Source: Mycobacterium simiae (GTDB taxonomy: Bacteria > Actinomycetota > Actinomycetes > Mycobacteriales > Mycobacteriaceae). Taken from it: 64,000 nucleotides of DNA. The stretch is taken from positions 1,302,001 to 1,366,000 of the forward strand of contig NZ_AP022568.1 of NCBI RefSeq assembly GCF_010727605.1, read 5' to 3'. A program made the translations under genes and the position numbers. Below, piece by piece: positions 49,039-57,814 of this stretch (position 1 is its first letter; every line of letters begins with the position of its first letter). The notes below the pieces were generated by a model. The model was not told the origin of the DNA. It ran no database searches and saw only the letters and a list, made by a program, of their open reading frames with translations.

Positions 49039-49869
49039 ATGACAGAAGAAGAATGGCAGGAGACAGCTGCAGCACAGGCCGTTGAGACGTTTGGCTTCTT
49101 CATGCTGACGATCCTTATGAATATCGTCGGCGGCGTGGTGGGGGGCCTCGTTTCCAAGGGTGTGACATGGCTTCTAAAGCAGCGGGTCGAAAAAGCCGGA
49201 CTTCCGCCTGAAAAGTACGCTGCGGTACTGGATTTGAATCGTGACGACGCACTTCGCCACGCCCTGGTTCTGGTTGCGTCGTGGAGTGCGTTGGAAGCTT
49301 ATCTTGAAGACTTCTCGAAAGCTGTCCTGCAGGCCGACATGTCTATCCTTGCCAACAAAGATTTCGACAAAGTCAAGGTCCCCGTTGCTGAACTTCTTGC
49401 GCCCGAAGACGAAAAGCTTGATAACGTCTACCAGGCGATGCAGGCCTTCGTAGGCACGAAAGCAGGCACCAAGAGGTTTGAAGAACTTGTAGAACTTCTG
49501 GGGCTTGGCGGGCAAGTTCCGAAGGTGATCAAGGACAACGTCTACAACGCGCAAATGATCAGGAATGTGTGGGCGCACAAGGCAGGGGTAGCGGACCTCA
49601 AGTTTGTGCGGCAAGCCCCACAACTTGGCTTCACTCAAGGACAACTGGTTTCGATCAGCCTGGAACAGCTCAGGGACTACCTAATCGCCATACTGGCTTA
49701 CGGAATGATCGTTATGAACAGGTACAGAGCCAACTGTGGTCTTGGACCTATGCCGATGACTAATGACGAGGGCGGCGAAATCATTGATGCCTATCGCGAC
49801 TTGTATCCGCCTCTTCAGCAGGAAGAGGAGAGTGCGGAGGATTCTTCAGACAGCGCAGGCAACCACTAG
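49039..49869 (+). CDS. Predicted membrane-associated HEPN-type protein
   Basis: 276 residues. A hydrophobic N-terminal segment (FGFFMLTILMNIVGGVVGGLVS, residues 18-39) leads to a helical domain with SWSALEAYLEDFSKAVL and then QMIRNVWAHKAGVAD. RNVWAH gives the R-x4-H motif of HEPN ribonucleases, in the usual place after a long helical bundle (RiboL-PSP-like). HEPN proteins are frequent toxins and anti-phage effectors that cleave RNA. The assignment is by motif and helix pattern only. ATG 49039 is preceded by a G-rich ribosome binding site. Confidence 0.6.
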   Translation: MTEEEWQETAAAQAVETFGFFMLTILMNIVGGVVGGLVSKGVTWLLKQRVEKAGLPPEKYAAVLDLNRDDALRHALVLVASWSALEAYLEDFSKAVLQADMSILANKDFDKVKVPVAELLAPEDEKLDNVYQAMQAFVGTKAGTKRFEELVELLGLGGQVPKVIKDNVYNAQMIRNVWAHKAGVADLKFVRQAPQLGFTQGQLVSISLEQLRDYLIAILAYGMIVMNRYRANCGLGPMPMTNDEGGEIIDAYRDLYPPLQQEEESAEDSSDSAGNH

Positions 49870-50286
49870 GCACCTTCCCCGCGCGCGGTGGTTCCCATTC
49901 GAGCGCTTTAACCTTCAGCCAGATCCAGCTTTTCGCCAACTCCTCTTCAATGACGGTGTTCACCATGCGCGTGACGGTAGCGGCGATTTCGCATCGCCGG
50001 TAGATGATGGAAATCCTTCACCCCGCAACAACAAAACGACCCCACGGCTAGGAATTAGCCGTGAGGTCGTTCGGTGCAGCCATGATGGGACTGCGCACTC
50101 CGCCAAGTGTTTGGTGGCCCGTGCTCCCCACCGTTCAAGAAAGGAACACGGGCCGGGTGGCGGGGTGAACCGTCCCGCCTACCGTTGAGGCATGGCCGGG
50201 TTCATCACGCCCGCGCGCCAAGTGGCGCTACATCAACGGTGTTGGTTGGTTGCTCCGCGTTCGGCGACAACCACGGGGAGCAAGTC
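49870..50286. other. Gap between cargo and head module
   Basis: 417 nt. It contains the late-operon terminator (50033-50070, separate entry). The stretch 50071-50286 shows no convincing ORF; if it once held connector or tail genes they are gone. Confidence 0.5.
50033..50070 (-). terminator. Intrinsic terminator of the phage head operon
   Basis: On the minus strand a 6+8-bp stem with one mismatch (50036-50050 with 50056-50070) and a 5-nt loop is followed by TTTTGTTGTTG. It lies 217 nt beyond the last structural gene and points away from the cargo genes. Confidence 0.8.
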
Positions 50287-50646
50287 TTAGTTGGCTTGGA
50301 CTGCAATCCAATTCCAGCGGGCCGGTCGACCTGTCAGTGCGTGGTCACGTCCCCACAGGCGGGGGCCGATCACTTTCAACTTCTGGCCATCCGCAACAAC
50401 TGTGTCACCGGCTTGGAGCTGGATGCGTGAGTCGGTTCGCCAGCCGAGCATGCCTTCGGTTGAGACCACGTCGCCGCGCAGGTTGGTCAGCGGGTAGGTG
50501 GTGCGGGTTGATCCGCTTGTGCCGCCACTGATCACGTCGATCTCGCCGTAGGGTGCGTCGTCAGCGTGGACAACGTTGCCGTCGGCGTCGATCGGGTCGC
50601 CGTGTTCGTTGCGCGCCAGCGGGCGGTAGACGACGCCGACTGTCAC
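50287..50646 (-). CDS. Phage head-to-tail stopper-like protein
   Basis: 119 residues, MTVGVVYRPLARNEHGDPIDA. A beta-rich small protein with KVIGPRLWGRDHALTG near the C-terminus; short stopper proteins that close the connector in siphophages have this size and position directly after the adaptor. The call rests mainly on synteny. Start overlaps the adaptor stop by 4 nt. Confidence 0.65.
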   Translation of the reverse strand: MTVGVVYRPLARNEHGDPIDADGNVVHADDAPYGEIDVISGGTSGSTRTTYPLTNLRGDVVSTEGMLGWRTDSRIQLQAGDTVVADGQKLKVIGPRLWGRDHALTGRPARWNWIAVQAN

Positions 50647-50960
50647 ATTGCCCTCACTCGGTACCGGTCGAGCACGAAGAGTTCTGCAACAGTCCAGCCG
50701 CTGAAGGCTGAGCGGTAGGAGATCTGCGATGGACCTTCAACCTCGTCGTAGAGCAGACCGGTCCTGTTGGAGTACAAGCGTGCTGCTGCCGTGAGGATCA
50801 CCGCGCGGATCTCGTCGTTGGGTACGCCAGCCGTGAAGCCGCGCCCGCGTGTGTACGACCGGGCCATCGCGGTGATGATGGTCAGGACGGCGTCGCCCTC
50901 ATGGGAGCCGACGTTCTGTCCCAACAGCTCGCCAAGGTCGAAATACCTTGGCGCGGCCAT
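50643..50960 (-). CDS. Phage head-to-tail adaptor (gp6-like)
   Basis: 105 residues, all-helical, with NDEIRAVILTAAARLYSNRTGLL, the pattern of HK97 gp6/SPP1 gp15 adaptors that ring the portal. Located immediately downstream of the major capsid gene, as in actinobacteriophages. Intact. Confidence 0.75.
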   Translation of the reverse strand: MAAPRYFDLGELLGQNVGSHEGDAVLTIITAMARSYTRGRGFTAGVPNDEIRAVILTAAARLYSNRTGLLYDEVEGPSQISYRSAFSGWTVAELFVLDRYRVRAM

Positions 50961-50962
50961 GG

Positions 50963-51819
50963 TTAGCTCGCGGGAACAGTGAGCAGCGTGACGGCGTGGG
51001 ACTGCAGTAACGCGACATCCCAGCGCGAGACGGGGCGGATGCCCACAGTGTCGTAGTCACCCCACGTCTGGTCCAGGATCGCAACATCAGCGTCGATGTC
51101 GCGGGCGACGACAATCTTGCTGAAGTCGACCAGCGCCACGCGGGCCTTGCTGGACACGTCGGGGATGTTGTCGGTGATGATGACCGGCAAGCCGAGAAGC
51201 TGTAGGGCGGTGTCGTTCTGGATGGTCTGCGGGTCGATGACGTACCACTTGTCGCTGGTACCGACCTTCACCTTCCGGATCGCCGCGAACGATGCCGGGG
51301 TCATCACCCAGTGAGTCGGAGTTACCTTGTTGCCCTGAGCAGTTGCGAGACCGTCAATCAGGGAGTCGGGGTCGGTCAAGTCCAGATCGCCGGTCGCGAT
51401 TCGGCCTGCAGGACGCCCTTGATGGTCGAGCTGGTCCCCGCCCCGTCCCATAGCGCGGCGTCGAGAACGTTGGCCACGTCGGTCACGAGACGGGTGCGCA
51501 GCACGGCCTCAAGACCTACGACGCTCTGACGGACCAGCTCGTTGCTGACCTTGGTCAGGGTCTTGATGCCCTTGAGCGTGGACGGCAGCAACTGAACCTC
51601 GTCGAAAGTTGCATTGCTGTCAGTGATCTGGGCACCGGCTGCCACGAAGGCTGCACTGGTACCCGAAACAATGCGTGGGATACGCACGGGTGAAGCGGAA
51701 TCGATAATTTGCGGGCCAGCAGCTAGGAACGTCGATGCCTGCTCCAATGGCTGGATGAGCAGGCTGGATACCTGGCTGGCGAGCAGCGTGGAATTGCCCG
51801 AAGGGGTCTGAATGGTCAC
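50963..51819 (-). pseudogene. HK97-fold major capsid protein, frameshifted
   Basis: The N-terminal part (51819 down to about 51400, MTIQTPSGNSTLLASQV...) carries the P22/HK97-type start: ASPVRIPRIVSGTSAAF and LTKVSNELVRQSVVGLEAVL. The second part continues in another frame from about 51410 (RIATGDLDLTDPDSLIDGLA, THWVMTPASFAAIRK, WYVIDPQ..., VLVDFSK-like VALVDFSKIVVARD) to the stop at 50963. Joined, they make a capsid of about 280 residues. One small indel near 51395-51415 breaks the gene unless it is a sequencing error. Confidence 0.8.
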
Positions 51820-51958
51820 TACGAATGTCCTTGGTGAACAACGAAATTTGAATCGTCGCCACCAGGACGTACGCGGGAATGGGCATCAAGCCCGAATGTG
51901 AAATAGGCAGGGCACCAGACCCTTTCGCCTATCTACAGTCTATCAGGTAAAACGGAAA

Positions 51959-52402
51959 TCAGACGTTGGCTCCGAGTTGACGCAGCAGGCTGAACTCGTC
52001 CGTGTTCTCGCCCTTGACGCCCTGTCCGACACTCCCAGTTGGCTTGCGCGACTTGAGATGTGGCTTGCCGTTCAGTAGTGAATCGATTGCAGTGGAGAGC
52101 TTCTCGGCATCGTCTAGAGCCTCGACGTCGAACGCGAGGTCTGTTGCGTCAGCAAGCCTGCCGGTTGCAGCGACACGGGCAGTGAATAGGGCGCGGGCGA
52201 GCGCATCCGCACGGGCCTCGGCTGTCTTGGCGCGGTCCCGGTATCCGGCTGACTCCTTGCGGAGCTTCTCGACATAGGGCCGGTCGAAAGACTCTGGCTC
52301 GGCATCGGATTCGGCGCGAGCCTCGTCTAGTTCGGCTGCGGGCGTGTGCACTGCCGCCTCGTCGGACTCGGTGGTTTCTAAGGCTGCGTCAGCATCGGGC
52401 AT
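51959..52402 (-). CDS. Phage capsid scaffolding protein
   Basis: 147 residues, highly charged and helical: an acidic N-terminus (ALETTESDEAAVHTP) leads to a coiled-coil (DRPYVEKLRKESAGYRDRA) and a Lys/Gly-rich C-terminus. Size, acidity and position between portal and capsid fit a scaffold. No maturation protease gene lies between. Confidence 0.75.
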   Translation of the reverse strand: MPDADAALETTESDEAAVHTPAAELDEARAESDAEPESFDRPYVEKLRKESAGYRDRAKTAEARADALARALFTARVAATGRLADATDLAFDVEALDDAEKLSTAIDSLLNGKPHLKSRKPTGSVGQGVKGENTDEFSLLRQLGANV

Positions 52403-52469
52403 GACTGCGTCTCCTGAAAGGGGTTAGAATGCCGCCTATATGGCCCGTACGCGGACGAACGGGTCTGGT

Positions 52470-53762
52470 CTAGGCGGTTGCGATCAAATCGCTTACGTAG
52501 CGCCCCAAGCGGATGTCAGCGCCGATCCGCGCGTCGAACTCAGCTTGGTTCAGCTCTGCGGTGATCTCGTCCTCGCTGAATCCCATGCGGGCCAGCGTGG
52601 TGCGACGCGACAGGATTCCTGCCTGGAACAGCTTGACTGCAGCGTCGGCCTCAGCGGCGGTCGAGCGCGTCGAGGCATCGGCCCAGACCACGCGGATGGT
52701 CACCCCGGTTGGATCAACACCGCTTCGGACGGCCACCATCAGACGTGCAACCTGCTCCCAGGCCCGCCCGAACGTCAGCTGGCGCGCAATCACCTTGGCG
52801 GTCAATCCGGCCTCCGCTGCCCGGATGGCCTCCGCTGTAGCGGGATTCGAGGTCGAGATGCCGATCATGTGTGCAGGCAATGCCGACACGGCCATGATCA
52901 TCTGGACCCAGATGTCGACGGATGTCTTGAACCCCGCCAAGTCCGCACCGGGCAGCTGGCCAAACTTCGCCTCAGGTGCTTCTGAGATCATGGCGCGGTT
53001 GCCCTCAGGGATCGGGTTGACCGTGTCCATGACGGGCTCGCCTGTTTCGGGGTCCGCAACCGGGTTGCCGTCGTCATCTAGGTCGGCCAGAGTCTTGGTC
53101 AGTCCATCCACCAGTGGCTTGAGATCTTCGATCTCCGAGCGGCCGTCGTGATCGAGCAAGCGGCCCGAATTTGTCAACGGCACTACGGGCACGACGCCGA
53201 GCGGGTTGGGGACGGACTCCACCAGGTTGAAGCCAGCGGTCGCGGCTCCCGGCGACGGGGCGCGCCAGTGCTGCACCTCGTCGGGCAAGTACAACCATGC
53301 TTCGGTTGTGGTCTTCGTCCTGACCCGCTTGACGGCAGCGGTGAACTCGCGGGTCACCGGGTCGCGCTTCACCGCTACCTGCTCGGCGGATTCCACTGTG
53401 GCGCGCGGGCTGCCGATGGCGTCTGCCCAAACGATCACGAACGACTGACCAACGGCCAAGGCCTCACGATGCGCCACGCCGCTCAGCTGGTCCAAATCGT
53501 TGCTTAGGAAGTCCTGCCACGAATCAGGATCACCAGCCACGCCCGAAATGAGAAGCTGCTCAGCTAAACTCGTCACCGCCAAACGAGGGATGTTGGCGGT
53601 GATACGACCAAACCGCTTGTCCAGTGCTTGCCGCGCCTCGGGGCTCAGGAAAGCTAGCGGCTGCTCCCCTTGGTAATACAGGTTCAGTTCGTGGCGGCGA
53701 TGCGCACCACTGTCCAGGTGCTGTAACAGCTCAACCAAAAGATCACCGTGGGCGTTTGTCAC
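52470..53762 (-). CDS. Phage portal protein (SPP1 gp6-like)
   Basis: 430 residues, intact. It begins MTNAHGDLLVELLQHLDS and shows QPLAFLSPEARQALDKRFGRITANIPRL, VEVKRDP-like AVKRDPVTREFTAAV and ending IGADIRLGRYVSDL, as in portal proteins of Gram-positive siphophages. It forms the DNA entry dodecamer. It overlaps the terminase stop by 4 nt. Confidence 0.85.
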   Translation of the reverse strand: MTNAHGDLLVELLQHLDSGAHRRHELNLYYQGEQPLAFLSPEARQALDKRFGRITANIPRLAVTSLAEQLLISGVAGDPDSWQDFLSNDLDQLSGVAHREALAVGQSFVIVWADAIGSPRATVESAEQVAVKRDPVTREFTAAVKRVRTKTTTEAWLYLPDEVQHWRAPSPGAATAGFNLVESVPNPLGVVPVVPLTNSGRLLDHDGRSEIEDLKPLVDGLTKTLADLDDDGNPVADPETGEPVMDTVNPIPEGNRAMISEAPEAKFGQLPGADLAGFKTSVDIWVQMIMAVSALPAHMIGISTSNPATAEAIRAAEAGLTAKVIARQLTFGRAWEQVARLMVAVRSGVDPTGVTIRVVWADASTRSTAAEADAAVKLFQAGILSRRTTLARMGFSEDEITAELNQAEFDARIGADIRLGRYVSDLIATA

Positions 53763-55232
53763 GCGAAACTAACCGTCCGTTTCTTCTTGCGGGTGCCCAG
53801 CCAAGAGCACCTGGAATGGCACATCAGAAGCGCTGCAGCGCAGTCGATCTTGGCCGCATTGCGCTTGCGGCTGACCTTGCCGATACGCAGGCCGCCGTCG
53901 CTTTCAATCACCGTCGCGGCCATCACATGCCGGGTCAGGGTCTCGTCACCGGAATGAGTGAACTGCCCGGCCATCGCCGCCGCGTGCAGAGCTGTGGTGG
54001 CCTTCGTGGTGCGACTCGGCGACCACGGGAACTCCGAAACCCTCAACCCCTCGGCAGCTAACACTTGCAGAGAGCGCGTCCACCTAAACGGGTCGGCCAC
54101 AATCTCTTTGACGTTCCATCGTGCGCAGGCCTGCCGGCTCGCATCTTCGACGGCCAGCACGTCAATCCTGTAGCCAGCACTGCCGTCGGTGTTCTCCCAC
54201 ACTGCCAGGACATCGAAATGTGGTTTCGGGCTGACTGTTCCGACAACCAACGCTGTGGCATCGGAATCGCGGCCACCGTGAGACCCGTCAAGCGCGATAA
54301 CCACGTCGACACCATCGGGGACCGACAAGCCAGTACCCAGGCCTTCCCACACGTCAGCCGGGATGAATGGGTTGGAGTTCTCCGAGACCACCTGGCACAG
54401 ACGCGACCGGCGGAAATTTCCCTCAGTTGTCTGCGCCAGCAAGGCGTGCATGGACTCACGGGTCAGGAAGTCGTCCAAACTCGGGCAAGCCAACTCCCAG
54501 CAGTGCTCACACGACGCCGGATGATGCTGGAAGTCATCGGCGCTGAACTCCACCCACGCAAATGTCGGATCGTCAGGGTGTTCGTGCGCATGTGCGCGCA
54601 TGTCTAACAGCACTGACGTAGAGCTGTTCGGCGGTGTGCCGATCCCGATGGCTGTTGCGCCTGGCAGCTTGCCCAGGCCCAGCAGCAAGGTCTGCCAGGT
54701 GTCTGGGGAGATCACCCCGACCTCGTCGGCCAGAGCCAACGTCCAAGTCCCCAGACCCTCAAGCCGCTTGGCCTCAGCCGGTAACGCGGTCAGCGAGCTG
54801 CCCTTGGCCGGGATCACGATGCGATCCATGTAGATATGGCAGCGAGATGAAAGGGCCGGGTTCAGCTCGACCATGCGGATCGCAGGCTTGAGTGTTAAAC
54901 CGGCTTGACGCTCGTCCACAGCCACGATCGGGATCTCGTTGCCATCCGGACCAATGAACAATTCGTAGAGGCCAACGGCGGCCATCAGCGCCGTCTTGCC
55001 GGTACCGCGCGGGCACATGATCCCGGCTACCGATGGGCGAGGGTCTGGGTCCAGGATCGGGCGCAACATCTCGATCTGCCACGACCGCAGCGTGAAGGCC
55101 GTGCCGACGCCATGACCCTTCGGTGTAAATCAGGAACTCTTTGCAGAATGCCGCGAACCGTTCCACGCCAACTGCATCGCAGTCGAAAGGCAGTGGACTC
55201 GGGTCGGTTGCTGGTTTCGGCCCAGCAGGCAT
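53759..55232 (-). pseudogene. Phage terminase large subunit, frameshifted near the N-terminus
   Basis: Start ATG 55232 (MPAGPKPATDPSPLPFDC...) opens a frame that reads KEFLIYTEG and then loses phase. A frame offset by one resumes within a few codons as PKGHGVGTAFTLRSWQ and continues to 53759. The rest is convincing: Walker A GIMCPRGTGKTALMA, Walker B LALADEVGVIS, GIGTPPNSS, and the nuclease aspartates in VVIALDGSHGGRDSDA and IVADPFRWTR. The shift lies near 55115-55128. Without repair, no packaging motor would be made. Confidence 0.85.
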
Positions 55233-55246
55233 GAAACACTCCAAAC

Positions 55247-55831
55247 GTGATTGACGAGGTTCCCGAAGACCAGCGCGAGGAAGTAGACCCGCCCGAAGTC
55301 GAAGTTGGCGACCACATCTACGACCCATCTCGTCGCTGCTGGATCACGGTGTCGCGGATAGAGCCGTCAGAATCATTGGGCGGCGTAATAGCCTGGCGCA
55401 CCGAACGCATCTATGACGAAATGTCTTTCGGAGATAAATATGCGTTTACGTATCGCGCCGAATCGAACTGGCTTGAGGCGGCTGGCGTGCACGAAGACCG
55501 CTCAGTAATCAGGCGCAAGCACTACGTGCTGACGGACGAGGACGAACCCGCGTTCGTCTCCGCGATACGACCGGGCGACATACTTCTAGACCCTCGGGAT
55601 TACCGTTGGAAGCTTGTTGTGGGCATCGAGGATGGAATCCATACGACGGACAGCTACAAAGACGGAAAGTACGTGTTCGACGAAGAGCCGTACCGCGAAA
55701 TCTACCTGGGAGAACTCAATTCACCACTACCGACGGAATCGCCTTTCAGCACGCACAGTCCGAAGCACGAGACACTCTATTTCAACGACATCGAACGAAT
55801 GTTGGTTCGTAAAAAGCGGCCCCGAGAGTAA
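55247..55831 (+). CDS. Hypothetical cargo protein, divergent from terminase
   Basis: 194 residues from GTG 55247, starting only 14 nt from the terminase start on the other strand. It is acidic (VPEDQREEVDPPEVEVGD) with many aromatic residues and no recognised domain; DKYAFTYRAESNWLEA and the repeated GDI(L/Y)-type turns suggest an SH3- or OB-like beta fold. Base composition is below the backbone. It is probably element cargo. Confidence 0.55.
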   Translation: MIDEVPEDQREEVDPPEVEVGDHIYDPSRRCWITVSRIEPSESLGGVIAWRTERIYDEMSFGDKYAFTYRAESNWLEAAGVHEDRSVIRRKHYVLTDEDEPAFVSAIRPGDILLDPRDYRWKLVVGIEDGIHTTDSYKDGKYVFDEEPYREIYLGELNSPLPTESPFSTHSPKHETLYFNDIERMLVRKKRPRE

Positions 55832-56151
55832 CTCTCTCTGCGCTTAGCACGAGTCGTCCCCTCGTCGGCGCTGTTGGGACCGTCCCCCAGGGTCGAAAAG
55901 CGTTGGGAATGCGGCCCTCTGAACTGCGATGATGTTTCCCGATTTGATGAAACGGTCAGTCTTGCCTGATGACGTTCGCCCCGCGTGCTGCTCCTCGGCG
56001 CTGGTTGCAGGCGATGCAGCAGACGACGAGTAACCCATCGGCGAACCATCCGAGCGTAGGCCGGTAGCCGTCTGCGATGCGCTGCCAGGCTTGGGGTGTG
56101 TGGTCGATGGTGAGGTTCTGGCTGTCGCGGCAGTCGAGGCAGAAGGGCTGA
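55832..56151. other. Region holding the HNH fragment
   Basis: No intact plus-strand gene. The minus-strand HNH fragment (55956-56177) occupies most of the stretch. The remaining sequence next to the plus-strand cargo gene (55832-55955) shows nothing further. Confidence 0.5.
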
Positions 56152-56177
56152 TACGACGATGGCCAAAGTCCTCGCCA
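55956..56177 (-). pseudogene. HNH endonuclease, N-terminally degraded
   Basis: A 73-residue open frame without a start codon reads YQPFCLDCRDSQNLTIDH, then WFADGLLVVCCIACNQRRG to a stop at 55956. The pattern CxxC...DH...CxxCN is the HNH finger that sits upstream of terminase in many actinobacteriophages and helps cut packaging DNA. A stop at 56178-56180 closes the frame on the 5' side. Confidence 0.75.
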
Positions 56178-56478
56178 CTACTCCCATTGGCACTACAACC
56201 CCCACGCGGAAAAGTTTGATCAGTGGAGAAACGTCGGAATAGACGATCTTCCGACCCACAGGGAGGGATCGCCGCCACCCAGATCGGGCAGAGTCGGCCC
56301 ACCGCCTGAAGGTCCCCCACCCCCCCTTGCTCCGTCGCGCCCCGTCGAGCCACCCCCACCCCCACCTGCCGCGCCGCCCAAACCAGGCTTCGGCGGGGGA
56401 GGTATCGGCGGTGGAGGGGCAGGGATCCCTGGATCAGGAGTTGGTGGCCTGCACACGCCGCTCGAAGAGGCGGATTGA
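56152..56478 (+). pseudogene. 5'-truncated frame with Pro- and Gly-rich tail
   Basis: A 108-residue open frame without a start codon follows an in-frame stop. It reads SHWHYNPHAEKFDQWRNVG, IDDLPTHREG and then runs of PPPP, PPPAAPPKPG and GGGGIGGGGAG to a stop at 56476-56478. The tail looks like that of an exported mycobacterial protein. It overlaps the HNH fragment on the other strand by about 25 nt. Confidence 0.5.
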
Positions 56479-56609
56479 GAAAGATCCGGATATCCACATC
56501 TTTTGCCTCGGCCACAATCGATTCCCATTCGGATGCGTAGCCGATACGTCGGTGAGCAGCGGAGTCTCCTATCATTCCGACAGCCTTGCTGCCCAAAGTC
56601 GACAGTGCC

Positions 56610-56816
56610 TGGGCCCACGACACCGGAGCTGATCTGGGCAAGACCAATGTCAACGGTGGGGCCATCGCCATCGGGCACCCGTTGGGTGCGAGCGGTGCCC
56701 GCATCATGACCACCCTGGTCAACGCCCTCGAGCAGCGCGGCGGACGCTACGGGCTGCAGACGATGTGTGAAGGCGGCGGCATGGCCAACGCCACCATCAT
56801 CGAACGGCTGGGCTAA
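56610..56816 (+). repeat. Thiolase tail copy 3 (ancestral 3' end)
   Basis: TGGGC at 56610 to the TAA at 56814-56816, nearly identical to copy 2. Because it lies at the outer end and is followed by chromosomal-type sequence, it is probably the original 3' end of the thiolase gene, displaced about 12.4 kb. Confidence 0.8.
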
Positions 56817-57814
56817 GTGTATGAGGCCATGACGTTGGTAACGCCGTGCGTGAAGACAGCTGCTGGTGGTTGTCCGCCGAGCGTGCCGTGAGGTCGGTGA
56901 TAGTTGTAGTGCACGTTCCAGATCGCGAGAGCTTCGGCGCGTTGGTGTTCTGATAGCCAGGGCTGCGCGTAGAGGAGCTCTTCTGCGAGGATTCGGTTGT
57001 AGCGCTCCACTTTTCCGTTGTGACGGGGTGTGTAGGGCGTGATTCGCTGGTGGCGGGTGCCGAGCATCGCACGGCCGAAGGCCTCGGCCCGGTAGCAAGC
57101 ACCGTTGTCGGTGATGATGCGCTCGAACGTGGTGATGCCGTGCGCAGTAAACCATGCTCGTGCGCGATGCATGAAACCTACAGCGGTAGTCGCCTTTTCG
57201 TCTTGAAGCGCTTCGGTGTAGGCGAGCCGGGAATAGCCGTCGATGGCAGAGTGCAGAAAGACGTAGCCGCCGCGTGCGCCGCCGGCTTTTCGTCGGGCCA
57301 CCGCACGTGCGTGATCGCTGCCGCGCCCGTGGACGCGCCAGCCGCCGCCGTCTGGGATCCGCCCGACTTTCTTTACGTCGAGGTGGATATGGTGCCCGGG
57401 GCGTTTGGCGATGATCGGTCGTGGCCGACGGTTAGTCTCCCCGTTGGGGTCGATGAATCGTCGCCGGTTCAGCCCTAGGTGGGCCAGGTAGCGGGTCACG
57501 GTGCGGCGGCTGATCATGATGCCATCCTCGTTGAGTTCGAAGGCGATTCGACTGGCAGACCATTTTCGTGTGCGTCGCAGGTGTTCGATCCTGTCGATGA
57601 TTTCAGCTGACTTGGCTGTTGGCTTGCGGTGCGGCGTTGACGATCGATCCTGGAGTGTGAGTTCTCCGTAGTGGCGGTAGCGGTTGACCCACTTCGATGC
57701 ACAAGACCGTGAGATGCCCATCTCGGCTGCGACGTGTGCAATCGGGCGGTCCTGGCATCGCTGCACGAGACGTCGACGGCCTTCTGGGGACAGTGGAGCG
57801 TTGCGATGGGACAT
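56813..57814 (-). CDS. IS481-family transposase
   Basis: 333 residues. N-terminal helix-turn-helix ([21 protein letters not shown]) and a second winged helix precede a DDE catalytic core: [12 protein letters not shown] (first Asp), [12 protein letters not shown] (second Asp) and [12 protein letters not shown] (Glu). Full length for the family, no frameshift. The stop codon TAG (56813-56815) lies inside the thiolase tail, directly beyond the likely IS end. Confidence 0.92.
   Translation of the reverse strand: MSHRNAPLSPEGRRRLVQRCQDRPIAHVAAEMGISRSCASKWVNRYRHYGELTLQDRSSTPHRKPTAKSAEIIDRIEHLRRTRKWSASRIAFELNEDGIMISRRTVTRYLAHLGLNRRRFIDPNGETNRRPRPIIAKRPGHHIHLDVKKVGRIPDGGGWRVHGRGSDHARAVARRKAGGARGGYVFLHSAIDGYSRLAYTEALQDEKATTAVGFMHRARAWFTAHGITTFERIITDNGACYRAEAFGRAMLGTRHQRITPYTPRHNGKVERYNRILAEELLYAQPWLSEHQRAEALAIWNVHYNYHRPHGTLGGQPPAAVFTHGVTNVMASYT

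Larger units (their letters stand above)
47966..56614. mobile_element. Outer integrated element: head-only phage satellite/prophage remnant (about 8.6 kb)
   Basis: Bounded by tail copies 2 and 3. From left: terminator, two divergent cargo genes including a predicted HEPN protein, then on the minus strand HNH, large terminase, portal, scaffold, major capsid, adaptor and stopper, a further cargo gene on the plus strand, and a truncated Pro/Gly-rich frame at the right end. Tail, lysis, repressor, excision and integrase genes are absent, and terminase and capsid are frameshifted. Size and content resemble phiRv1/phiRv2-type or capsid-forming satellite elements. Confidence 0.7.

Noticed and set aside
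50963..51819. Programmed frameshift in the capsid gene
   Set aside because: No slippery sequence was seen at the junction, and such frameshifts are not usual in capsid genes of this type; an indel is simpler.
55844..56722. A 292-codon minus-strand frame spanning the HNH relic and the thiolase tail
   Set aside because: It joins antisense of the thiolase tail to an out-of-frame reading of the HNH region; the true HNH motif is in another frame.
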